This document shows positions 4,142-9,968 of a DNA stretch of 9,968 bases, one piece after another; the stretch's first letter is position 1, and every line of letters begins with the position of its first letter. Under the pieces are notes generated by a model. It ran no database searches. It was not told the DNA's origin and saw only the letters and a list, made by a program, of their open reading frames with translations. Origin of the DNA: an uncultured Collinsella sp. Lineage in GTDB: Bacteria; Actinomycetota; Coriobacteriia; Coriobacteriales; Coriobacteriaceae. A program made the translations under genes and the position numbers. The stretch spans positions 1 to 9,968 of the forward strand of contig URYU01000065.1 of assembly GCA_900552155.1 (NCBI GenBank), written 5' to 3'.

Positions 4142-5524
4142 ATGGCTGATACCGCATCTAAGCACATTGACATGACCACCGGCTCGCTGTGGCGAAATAT
4201 TCCCCTGTTCGCCTTCCCCGTGGCCGCCACGAGCATCTTGGAGCAGCTATCGAACCTCATCGCCACGGTCATCATCGGTAATTTCTCGGGCGACCAGGGA
4301 ACCCTCGCCATGGCGGCGGTCGGCTCCAATGTTCCGCTTACCAGTCTTATGCTCAACCTGTTTATTGGCATGTCGCTTGGCTCCAACGTGGTCATCGCCA
4401 ACGCTATCGGCCGCAACGATCAGAACATGGTCAAACGCGCCGTCCATACCTCGATTTTAATGGCGCTCGTGGGCTTTGTCGTCATCGCTCTGGGCGAGAT
4501 CTTTGCCGAGCCCATGCTCGCCGCGCTCAACGTTCCCGCCGAAACCATGCCGCTCGCCTCGCTCTACCTGCGCGTCTTTTTGCTCAGCCTGCCCTCAATC
4601 TTGCTCTACAACTTTGAGGCCGCGATCTTCCGCTCCGTCGGCATCACCCGCATGCCGTTGCAGGCGCTTGCCGTGTCCACCGTCCTCAACATTGGCCTGG
4701 ACCTCATCTTTGTCCCCGTACTCCACTGGGGCGTCGCGGGCGTCGCCATCGCCACCGCCATCGCCTACACCGTCAGCGCCGCTACACTCTTTATCCGCCT
4801 GCTCAAGACCGACTCCGTCGTCCGCGTCACCCCACGCGACCTGGCTATCGACCCCGTCGCCCTCAAGCGCATCGTCAAGATCGGACTGCCCGCCGGCATC
4901 CAAAGCGCTGTCTTTGCCGTCGCCAACATCATCATCCAGTCCGCCATCAACAGCCTGGGCACCGAGGTCATGGCGGCATCGAGCGCCGCCATGAGCCTGG
5001 AGTACGTGTGCTACAACCTGCTCAACAGTTTTAGCCAGGCTTGCACCACCTTTGTGGGACAAAACCACGGTGCCCGCCAGATCGGCCGCTGCACCAAAAC
5101 GCTTAAGGTCTGCCTGGTCGAAGGCGGTATCGTTGCCCTCACCACGATTATCGTTATTGTCGGCCTCGGGCGCGAAATCCTATCGCTGTTCAACAGCGAT
5201 CCCAACATCGTCTCGATCGGCTATATCCGCGTGTGCTCGATTTTCCCGGCGTACGCCTTTAGCATGTTCTACGAAAACATGTCCGGCTACCTGCGCGGCT
5301 TTGGTATCTCGCTCATGCCCGCCCTCATCACCATGATCTGTGTCTGCGGCATCCGCTTCTATTGGGTGTTCTGCGTGTTCCCGCACTTCCGCACCTTTGC
5401 GAACATCATGATGGTCTACCCCATCAGCCTGGGCACCACGGCGTTCTTTATGGTCGTGGCGGTATTACTCTGCCACCCGGCACGCACCTATCGCGCCGCC
5501 CAAGCCAAAGCGACAGCCCGCTAA
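4142..5524 (+). CDS. MATE family multidrug/metabolite efflux protein
   Basis: A 460-residue polytopic membrane protein of the multidrug and toxic compound extrusion family, cation-coupled antiporters that export drugs and metabolites. The N-terminal TTGSLWRNIPLFAFPVAATSILEQL (12-36) is the usual amphipathic lead and first helix, followed by NLIATVIIGNFSG (37-49) and AAVGSNVPLTSLMLNLFIGMSLGSNVVIANAIGR (from about 58), the hallmark of the first MatE repeat. The second repeat starts near residue 240 (LKRIVKIGLPAGIQSAVF) and has NSFSQACTTFVGQNHGARQ (about 295-313), the equivalent conserved segment. Twelve helices are expected and the length is normal. Substrate unknown. ATG at 4142 has only a weak GAGAG upstream. 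It ends 27 bp from the convergent LysR gene with no clear terminator between. Confidence 0.92.
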   Translation: MADTASKHIDMTTGSLWRNIPLFAFPVAATSILEQLSNLIATVIIGNFSGDQGTLAMAAVGSNVPLTSLMLNLFIGMSLGSNVVIANAIGRNDQNMVKRAVHTSILMALVGFVVIALGEIFAEPMLAALNVPAETMPLASLYLRVFLLSLPSILLYNFEAAIFRSVGITRMPLQALAVSTVLNIGLDLIFVPVLHWGVAGVAIATAIAYTVSAATLFIRLLKTDSVVRVTPRDLAIDPVALKRIVKIGLPAGIQSAVFAVANIIIQSAINSLGTEVMAASSAAMSLEYVCYNLLNSFSQACTTFVGQNHGARQIGRCTKTLKVCLVEGGIVALTTIIVIVGLGREILSLFNSDPNIVSIGYIRVCSIFPAYAFSMFYENMSGYLRGFGISLMPALITMICVCGIRFYWVFCVFPHFRTFANIMMVYPISLGTTAFFMVVAVLLCHPARTYRAAQAKATAR

Positions 5525-5551
5525 ACACCGCACTCAACGCCACGCCAGTCA

Positions 5552-6418
5552 TTAATTGACAATATGCGAGCTCATATAGTCGATAAAGCGCCTCGTGGCG
5601 ATAGGCATGGTGTCCCAGCTGCGCCAGGCGGCCACCACGTCGCGCGAGGGGGCATGCACGATAGGCCGCACACGGATATCGGCTTGCACGCCCTCAACGG
5701 TACGGCGATAAAGCATACTCACGCCCAGGCCTTCCTCCACCATCGCCATGATGGTGTAGTCGTCGGTCACCTCGCTCGTCACGTGCGGCGACAGCCCATG
5801 CGCCGCGAATGCATCGAGCACCAGGCTCTGTTCGCCTTCATCCAGCAGCACAAACGGCTCGGACGCTAGGTCAGCGAGTGTCACCTTTTCCTTTGCCGTC
5901 AGCGGATGCGCCGCCGGCAACAATGCCACCAACTCGTCGTGATAGACCACACGCTTCTCGAGCCCAGCGGTAAATCCGCGTGCCGTAAAACAAAAATCAA
6001 CCACGCCATCGTGCACCCACTGGGCGTTGCGCGTGTAATCGCCCTGCTTGAGGGTAAAGTGTACGCCCGGGTGCAGGGCCCCAAAGTCGCGGATCACGCG
6101 CGGCAACACGGTTCGACTCACGTTGGTAAACGTCGCAATACGAATATCAGTCGAGGAAAGTCCCAGCAGCTCCTGGCGCTTGCCCTCGAGCTCGGCCTCG
6201 GCGGTCACGATCTGGCGCAGGTACGGCAGATACTGCTTGCCGTCGCGCGTAAGCGAAACGCCCTGCTTGCCGCGCTCGATAAGCGTGGTGCCTAACTCGC
6301 GCTCGAGCGCCTTGACGGCCTGGCTCACCGCACTTTGCGTATAGCCCAGCTCATCGGCCGCGCCCTTAAGACTGCCGCGATCGACCACCATACAAACAAT
6401 CTGATACCGCGATGCCAT
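5552..6418 (-). CDS. LysR family transcriptional regulator
   Basis: A 288-residue LysR-type regulator of normal length. The N-terminal winged helix-turn-helix spans about residues 1-60, with RGSLKGAADELGYTQSAVSQAVKALERELG (14-43) as the helix-turn-helix and TTLIERGKQGVSLTRDG (44-60) as the wing. A linker helix follows (about 62-88) and the effector-binding domain starts near residue 91 (DIRIATFTNVSRTVLPRVI). The effector is unknown. The start is supported by GGGGAGG 4 nt before the ATG. It is divergent from an EamA transporter gene with a 158-bp shared gap, the classical arrangement in which the regulator controls the divergent gene and often itself. The convergent MATE exporter is a less likely target. 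Confidence 0.93.
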   Translation of the reverse strand: MASRYQIVCMVVDRGSLKGAADELGYTQSAVSQAVKALERELGTTLIERGKQGVSLTRDGKQYLPYLRQIVTAEAELEGKRQELLGLSSTDIRIATFTNVSRTVLPRVIRDFGALHPGVHFTLKQGDYTRNAQWVHDGVVDFCFTARGFTAGLEKRVVYHDELVALLPAAHPLTAKEKVTLADLASEPFVLLDEGEQSLVLDAFAAHGLSPHVTSEVTDDYTIMAMVEEGLGVSMLYRRTVEGVQADIRVRPIVHAPSRDVVAAWRSWDTMPIATRRFIDYMSSHIVN

Positions 6419-6576
6419 TGTGCCTCCCCATCAATGCAGACGTAAAACGTTTTGCCAGGGCTTTTTCTGCCAACATTAGCATTTCTTAATCATACTGAAG
6501 ATACATTCGCTTTACTACATCCACATCTGGGAGCAGAATCCTTTTTACGAAACCGTTCTGTAACAAAAGGAGCCCC
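6419..6576. promoter_or_regulatory. Divergent control region between LysR and EamA genes
   Basis: This 158-bp AT-richer gap should hold both promoters and the LysR binding site. Visible elements are a perfect 10-bp palindrome AAAACGTTTT (6444-6453), 26 bp upstream of the LysR start codon, and two direct copies of TGCCA at 6453-6457 and 6468-6472, start to start 15 bp. There are several loose TATA-like hexamers but no pair I would call a promoter with confidence. I could not single out one T-N11-A LysR box. Confidence 0.45.
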
Positions 6577-7485
6577 ATGGATCGCAAAAAAGCAATCGCG
6601 CTCTCATTTTCCGTTCCCGTCGCATGGGGCTTTTCGTATCCCCTCATGAAGATCGGCATGGACAGCATGAACGCCACGAGCATCGTTGCGCTGCGCTGCA
6701 TCATCGCCTTTGTGGCCTGTCTGCTGCTCTTCCACAAGCGCGCTTTCCGTATCAACCGCGACCTTATGGTTCGCGCCGCTATCATCGGCGCCATCATGGC
6801 AACCGAGCTCACCTGCATGTGCCTGGGCTCCAGCCTCACCTCTGCTTCCACTGCCGGCTTTTTGCAGAGCCTGACGGTCGTGATCGTGCCGTTTGCCAAC
6901 GCCGCCCTGCTGCGTCGCGCCCCCGAACGCAAAGTACTCGTCGGCACCGCCATCGTCACCTGCGGCATGCTGCTGCTCTCGGGCGCCGACTTTACCAGCC
7001 TGAATCCCGGCGCGATCATCATGCTGCTCTCGGCCTTTATCTATGCCGGCCATATCATTGTGGCGAAGCGCTTTGTCGAAGATGTCGACCCGCTGGCCCT
7101 GGGCGTTTGGCAGCTGGGCTTCGGCGGCTTATTCTCGGGTATCGCCGCATTCACCTTTGGCGGTTTCACGCTTCCCGGCACGCCGGGCGAGGTCGCGGTC
7201 GTCGTCGCACTCGCACTCATCTGCTCTGCCTATGGCTTTATCACCCAGACGCTCGTGCAGCCCCACGTGCCCGCCGAGACCACCGGCTTCGCTTTCTCAC
7301 TCGAGCCGGTCTGCTCTGCCGTCTTCTCGTTCTTCCTGGTCGGCGAGGTCCTGAGCCCCATCGCCTTCTTTGGCGCCGCCCTCATCCTCGCCGGCGTCAT
7401 GGTGGCAACCGTCGAGCTTCCGCGACTTCATGCGCATACTCACGACCATACCCGCATGGCAGGAACGCCCGAGCGGGCCTCGTAA
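6577..7485 (+). CDS. EamA/DMT superfamily transporter
   Basis: A 302-residue protein with ten predicted membrane helices in two EamA repeats, the drug/metabolite transporter architecture. The first repeat starts at KKAIALSFSVPVAWGFSYPLMKIGMD (4-29), with the conserved W-G-F/S-x-P segment and an AxR pair at MNATSIVALRC (31-41). The second covers about 145-280, with HIIVAKRFVEDVDPLALGVWQLGFGGL (160-186) and the typical terminal helices SLEPVCSAVFSFFLVGEVLSPIAFFGAALILAGVM. Members export amino acids, metabolites or drugs; the substrate cannot be read from sequence. The C-terminus carries HAHTHDH (285-291), which could bind metal, but in a short tail may be incidental. AAAGGAG stands 4 nt before the ATG. 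Probably controlled by the divergent LysR protein. Confidence 0.92.
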   Translation: MDRKKAIALSFSVPVAWGFSYPLMKIGMDSMNATSIVALRCIIAFVACLLLFHKRAFRINRDLMVRAAIIGAIMATELTCMCLGSSLTSASTAGFLQSLTVVIVPFANAALLRRAPERKVLVGTAIVTCGMLLLSGADFTSLNPGAIIMLLSAFIYAGHIIVAKRFVEDVDPLALGVWQLGFGGLFSGIAAFTFGGFTLPGTPGEVAVVVALALICSAYGFITQTLVQPHVPAETTGFAFSLEPVCSAVFSFFLVGEVLSPIAFFGAALILAGVMVATVELPRLHAHTHDHTRMAGTPERAS

Positions 7486-7531
7486 GCGCCTCGCCTTTTG
7501 TAGCCACGACACAAAGGTCTCCGGACGCCTT

Positions 7532-7537
7532 TACAAT
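7532..7537 (+). promoter_or_regulatory. Possible -10 box for ung
   Basis: TACAAT (five of six to the consensus) lies 35 bp upstream of the ung start codon. The best upstream match is GACACA at an 18-bp spacing (three of six), so the promoter is tentative. It suggests ung is transcribed separately from the EamA gene that ends 87 bp upstream, although no terminator is obvious between them. Confidence 0.4.
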
Positions 7538-7572
7538 AGATGTCAACAGAGCATCTGCCATAAAGGAGCCCC

Positions 7573-8298
7573 ATGGACACCGCAACCCGCGACCACAACA
7601 TAGCAACTTGGTTGAGCGATGCGCCGCAGCCGGTACGTGAAACTACGAACCAGCTGCTCGAGCGCATCGCCCTTTTGCGTGCCGAGCAGACCATCTACCC
7701 GGCACAAGACGACATTCTCAATGCCCTCGCCTACACGCCGGCCGACCAGGTCAAAGTTGTCATCTTAGGTCAGGACCCCTATCACGGGCCCAACCAGGCC
7801 ATGGGACTGTCGTTCTCGGTCCCCGCGACGCAAACCAAGTTGCCGCCGAGCCTGCGCAACATCTACAAGGAACTCAAAGCCGATCTGGGTTGCCCCATTC
7901 CCGCCACGGGAGATCTAACCCCATGGGCACAACGGGGCGTCCTGCTCCTCAACACCACGCTCACCGTACGCGAGCATGCCGCGAACTCGCACGCCAAACT
8001 GGGCTGGAGTACCCTGACCGACTACGTTATCGAACGCTGCTGCCAGCTGCCCCAGCCGGTCGTCTTTTTGGCATGGGGCCGCTTTGCCCAGCAAATGGTT
8101 GAGGGCAAGCTCGCCGCGACCGGCGCGGGCAAGACAGCCGATAAGTTCTGTCTGGCCTCCACGCACCCCTCGCCGCTTTCGGCCAACCGTGCCACGGCAG
8201 AACTCCCCGCTTTTATGGGGTCGCGCCCCTTCTCCGCTGCCAATCGGCTACTCGAACAGCACGGCTCGACCCCCGTCAACTGGACTTGCCTCGGCTAA
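7573..8298 (+). CDS. ung: Uracil-DNA glycosylase, family 1
   Basis: A 241-residue protein with all family 1 signatures: the water-activating loop GQDPYHG (66-72, catalytic Asp68), the uracil-recognition strand LLLNT (124-128, Asn127), and the DNA-intercalation loop HPSPLS (198-203, catalytic His198). Tyr70 closes the uracil pocket. It removes uracil from DNA to begin base excision repair. After HPSPLS the sequence continues SANRATAELPAFMGSRPFSAAN, a few residues longer than the common SAxRGFFGSRPFSxAN, with Asn in place of the usual His/Arg. The start is fixed by AAAGGAG 4 nt before the ATG. It ends just before a strong terminator shared with the convergent dehydrogenase. Confidence 0.96.
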   Translation: MDTATRDHNIATWLSDAPQPVRETTNQLLERIALLRAEQTIYPAQDDILNALAYTPADQVKVVILGQDPYHGPNQAMGLSFSVPATQTKLPPSLRNIYKELKADLGCPIPATGDLTPWAQRGVLLLNTTLTVREHAANSHAKLGWSTLTDYVIERCCQLPQPVVFLAWGRFAQQMVEGKLAATGAGKTADKFCLASTHPSPLSANRATAELPAFMGSRPFSAANRLLEQHGSTPVNWTCLG

Positions 8299-8313
8299 AA
8301 ATCGATGCATCAA

Positions 8314-8347
8314 AAAAGCGCCCGATGGCTTCCCATCGGGCGCTTTT
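8314..8347. terminator. Bidirectional rho-independent terminator
   Basis: A perfect 15-bp stem, AAAAGCGCCCGATGG (8314-8328) and its complement (8333-8347), with a CTTC tetraloop. There is a T-run on the plus side and an A-run, read as T on the minus strand, on the left. It begins 15 bp after the ung stop and ends one base before the stop codon of the dehydrogenase, so it can stop both convergent transcripts. Confidence 0.95.
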
Positions 8348-8348
8348 C

Positions 8349-9029
8349 CTATTCGGGCCAAATAAATTGTGTGCGGCCGGCCTCGCCGCCATCGATCAGC
8401 AGGCTCTGCCCGGTCATAAACCGGTTGGTCACGCCCACAAAGTAGATCCACTCGGCAATCTCTTGGGCAGTGGCCCAGCGCCTAAGCGGCGTGAGCTCCA
8501 TAATCTGGTTCCACAGGTGTTCGTCTTCCATCACGCAACGGTTGAGCGGCGTGATAACGCCACCCGGGTCCACACTGTTGGCGATGGCCTGCGGCGCCAG
8601 ACGGTTTGCAAGGTTCTTGGTGTAGGCGATAACGCCGCCCTTGCTGGCGGCATAGGCGGGAAACTCCGATCCCGTATGCCCGCTCGCCGACCCCACATTG
8701 ACCACGGATTTGATAGCCGGCGCCGGCTTGGCGGCAAGCCCCTCCCCCACAAAGGCGTAGCGCTCGGTCACATTGATGGTGCCACACAGGTTAGCGGCGA
8801 TGTCGTCGGCCGAATCCTGCGTACCGGCAACGTTCACGATTACCTGGGGTTCAAGGTCGCCTGGAAACGAGTCCGGCTCGCGGACATCAACGATCAGATG
8901 GCGGTAGCGCTCGTGTTCGATCGCCGCCGGCAGCAGATCAAAGCCCACGACCTCGTGGCCCTCGTCCAAAAAGCGCTGCACGCACGCGGCTCCGATACCG
9001 CCCGAAGCGCCCGTGATCAAAACCCGCAT
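8349..9029 (-). CDS. Short-chain dehydrogenase/reductase (SDR)
   Basis: A 226-residue classical SDR, slightly shorter than the usual 250. The Rossmann motif TGASGGIG spans 6-13, Asp31 at the end of the second strand suggests NAD(H) rather than NADP(H), and NVAG is at 66-69. The catalytic residues are Ser114 (VGSASG), Tyr126 and Lys130 (YAASK), with Asn80 a candidate for the fourth; DPGGVIT (154-160) is the conserved cofactor-closing segment. Substrate unknown; the segment between strand 4 and the catalytic Ser is compact. The start is fixed by AAGGAG 6 nt before the ATG. That site begins within the stop codon of the upstream transporter gene, so the two are almost certainly one operon and translationally close. 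No direct link of an SDR to queuosine salvage is known to me. Confidence 0.93.
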   Translation of the reverse strand: MRVLITGASGGIGAACVQRFLDEGHEVVGFDLLPAAIEHERYRHLIVDVREPDSFPGDLEPQVIVNVAGTQDSADDIAANLCGTINVTERYAFVGEGLAAKPAPAIKSVVNVGSASGHTGSEFPAYAASKGGVIAYTKNLANRLAPQAIANSVDPGGVITPLNRCVMEDEHLWNQIMELTPLRRWATAQEIAEWIYFVGVTNRFMTGQSLLIDGGEAGRTQFIWPE

Positions 9030-9038
9030 ACTTGCTCC

Positions 9039-9761
9039 TTAGGCGGTTGCGTGGCGCTCGAGGTACTCGGAACCCACATTCTCGCGCTCCCAGCCGCGCA
9101 CGACCTTGTAGCCCACGGGGCTCAGGAAGACCTCGCACAGCAGCTCGGCAACAGCGCCGGTCAGCGAGCACATGAGGACCTGCACCCAGGTCCAACCAAA
9201 GAACGTGTGGCTCACCACGATGGCGAAGACCAGGTTGTCGATAAACTGGCCAACACCCGTGGACACATAGGAGCGGAAGGCGAAGCTCGCAAAGTTATTC
9301 TTTTTGAGCATGCGGCCGAGCGACTGGTTGAGCGTGGAGTTAACCACGGCAGAAACGAGCATTGCCAGCGAAGAGCCCAGCACCACGTACCAGGTGCCGC
9401 CGATGGTGGCGTTAAGGGCGGTGTTGACCTCGATCATGCCCGTGTCGTAGTAGGCGCCCCACATGCCGGGCGTGAGCGAACATGCCCAAAAGCACAGGCT
9501 CACGGCGAGGTTGACCAGCAGCGCGAGGATAGAGATTTTGATGGATGCCTTGGCGCCAAAGCGCTTGCAAATCATGTCCTGGCACAAAAACGAAACCCAG
9601 CTCACCACAAAGCCGCAATCGAGTGCCAGATACGGCAGGCTGATGAGCTCCTTGTTGGCCAGCAGGTTCATCATGATGACGCTCACGAAAAACAGCGAAA
9701 CCGTTGCCGCGGGAATGCTCCGCAGCAGGACCTTGTAGTCCTCCATGACCTTCTTGATCAT
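9039..9761 (-). CDS. VUT family (YhhQ-like) queuosine precursor transporter
   Basis: A 240-residue membrane protein of the vitamin uptake transporter family (YhhQ), which imports queuosine precursors such as preQ0, preQ1 or queuine for tRNA wobble-base modification. Features seen are helices at about 17-35, 41-60, 72-95, 120-142, 170-188 and 192-213. The conserved FVVSWVSFLCQDMICKRFGA (51-70) corresponds to the family's acidic motif after helix 2, and RSYVSTGVGQFIDNLVFAIV (163-182) to its signature Ser-Thr..Gln-Phe/Leu-Ile-Asp segment. The start at 9761 is fixed by AAAGGAG 6 nt before the ATG; the frame is open further upstream but without a ribosome site. It is first in an operon with the SDR gene. 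Specific substrate not certain. Confidence 0.87.
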   Translation of the reverse strand: MIKKVMEDYKVLLRSIPAATVSLFFVSVIMMNLLANKELISLPYLALDCGFVVSWVSFLCQDMICKRFGAKASIKISILALLVNLAVSLCFWACSLTPGMWGAYYDTGMIEVNTALNATIGGTWYVVLGSSLAMLVSAVVNSTLNQSLGRMLKKNNFASFAFRSYVSTGVGQFIDNLVFAIVVSHTFFGWTWVQVLMCSLTGAVAELLCEVFLSPVGYKVVRGWERENVGSEYLERHATA

Positions 9762-9840
9762 TATGTACTCCTTTGGTTTTAGGTTTAACGAGCAGGATAT
9801 CGGACCCGAACTGCTCGGACGCCCCGGTCTTGAGACGACG
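9762..9840 (-). promoter_or_regulatory. Structured 5' leader of the transporter, possible cis-regulatory RNA
   Basis: Between the predicted transcription start (near 9840) and the start codon lies a leader of about 80 nt. It holds a perfect 7-bp stem, CGAGCAG (9811-9817) with CTGCTCG (9789-9795), over a 15-nt loop that can add a 3-bp inner stem (TCG with CGA). The UCCU at 9794-9797 overlaps this stem and is complementary to the AGGA of the ribosome binding site (9768-9774), so the two pairings could be alternatives. preQ1 riboswitches often precede such transporters, but I cannot match the leader to a known preQ1 class by eye. Confidence 0.35.
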
Positions 9841-9846
9841 GTGGGT

Positions 9847-9875
9847 ATGATAGCCGCTCGCGCGGCATAAGGCAA
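9847..9875 (-). promoter_or_regulatory. Promoter of the transporter-SDR operon
   Basis: On the minus strand TTGCCT (9870-9875, four of six to the -35) and TATCAT (9847-9852, five of six to the -10) are exactly 17 bp apart. This is the best-formed promoter in the window. It begins just after the terminator of the upstream gene. Confidence 0.7.
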
Positions 9876-9881
9876 ACAAAC

Positions 9882-9911
9882 GGCGCGGCAGCCCCACAGG
9901 GCCACCGCGCC
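9882..9911 (-). terminator. Rho-independent terminator of the upstream minus-strand gene
   Basis: A 13-position stem (9882-9894 with 9899-9911) with a 4-nt loop, seven outer GC pairs (GGCGCGG/CCGCGCC), followed on the minus strand by GTTTGTTT. Two inner positions are G-U wobbles in minus-strand RNA but A-C mismatches in plus-strand RNA, fixing its direction. It starts 6 bp after the stop codon at 9918. Confidence 0.85.
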
Positions 9912-9917
9912 AATGCG

Positions 9918-9968
9918 TTAAAAGGCTACGTTGCCAAACTCCGACAGGATAAGGTCGGGGTTGTGGTC
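9918..9968 (-). CDS. C-terminal end of an unidentified gene (runs off the right edge)
   Basis: The minus-strand frame ends DHNPDLILSEFGNVAF and a TAA stop, followed six bases later by a strong terminator of matching direction, which is the main reason to believe it is a real gene end. Only 16 residues are visible, too few to name a family. Confidence 0.6.
   Translation of the reverse strand, partial: DHNPDLILSEFGNVAF

Noticed and set aside
6624..7640. A 338-codon plus-strand frame overlapping the EamA and ung genes
   Set aside because: Out of frame with two well-supported genes; Arg/His/Pro-rich translation typical of a shadow frame.
8286..9782. A 498-codon open frame on the plus strand
   Set aside because: It lies antisense to the SDR and VUT transporter genes, which have clear motifs and ribosome sites. 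Its translation is Arg/His/Gly-rich with no family features, as expected for a shadow frame in GC-rich DNA.
9762..9840. Calling the transporter leader a preQ1-I riboswitch
   Set aside because: The short class I core and its A-rich 3' pseudoknot strand are not recognisable. Context alone is not enough to name a class.

Overview
The window looks like chromosomal DNA from a high-GC gut actinobacterium of the class Coriobacteriia, most likely Collinsella or a close relative. This is inferred from the GC-rich, C/G-ending codon use, the strong AAGGAG-type ribosome binding sites and the gene mix (TetM-like GTPase, MATE and EamA exporters, VUT-type queuosine precursor transporter, RlmA, RsmJ). It cannot be proved without a database search. 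There is no phage, CRISPR, integron or transposase gene, and the coding content is mostly ordinary housekeeping and accessory genes.

Left part (1-2319): the N-terminal 80 residues of a TetM/EF-G-like ribosomal GTPase (minus); a strong minus-strand hairpin terminator; a GNAT acetyltransferase (minus); a divergent small zinc-ribbon-like protein (plus), with an operator-like palindrome between the two; the 16S rRNA methyltransferase RsmJ (minus); and, just upstream of rsmJ, a 47-residue single-pass membrane protein with a very strong ribosome binding site.

Middle part (2320-5550): a four-helix small membrane protein of unknown function (plus); a pair of back-to-back terminators; the 23S rRNA guanine methyltransferase RlmA (minus); a repeat block made of a perfect 24-bp inverted repeat followed by two 27-nt tandem repeats, lying in the divergent promoter region between rlmA and a MATE exporter; and the MATE exporter itself (plus).

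Right part (5552-9968): a LysR regulator (minus) divergent from an EamA/DMT transporter (plus), a classic regulator/target arrangement; uracil-DNA glycosylase ung (plus) ending in a bidirectional terminator shared with a short-chain dehydrogenase (minus). The dehydrogenase follows a VUT-family queuosine precursor transporter (minus) in a tight two-gene operon. That operon has a good promoter and a structured leader of about 80 nt that might be a cis-regulatory RNA. The last 51 bases are the C-terminus and terminator of a further minus-strand gene.

Three genes act on the ribosome or its RNA (TetM-like GTPase, rsmJ, rlmA) and one transporter feeds tRNA modification, but they are not arranged as one operon. 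I found no convincing new multi-gene system. The items most worth checking are the repeat block at 3955-4073, the 47-residue membrane protein, the transporter leader at 9762-9840, and a recurring TATCAT -10 element in front of several genes.
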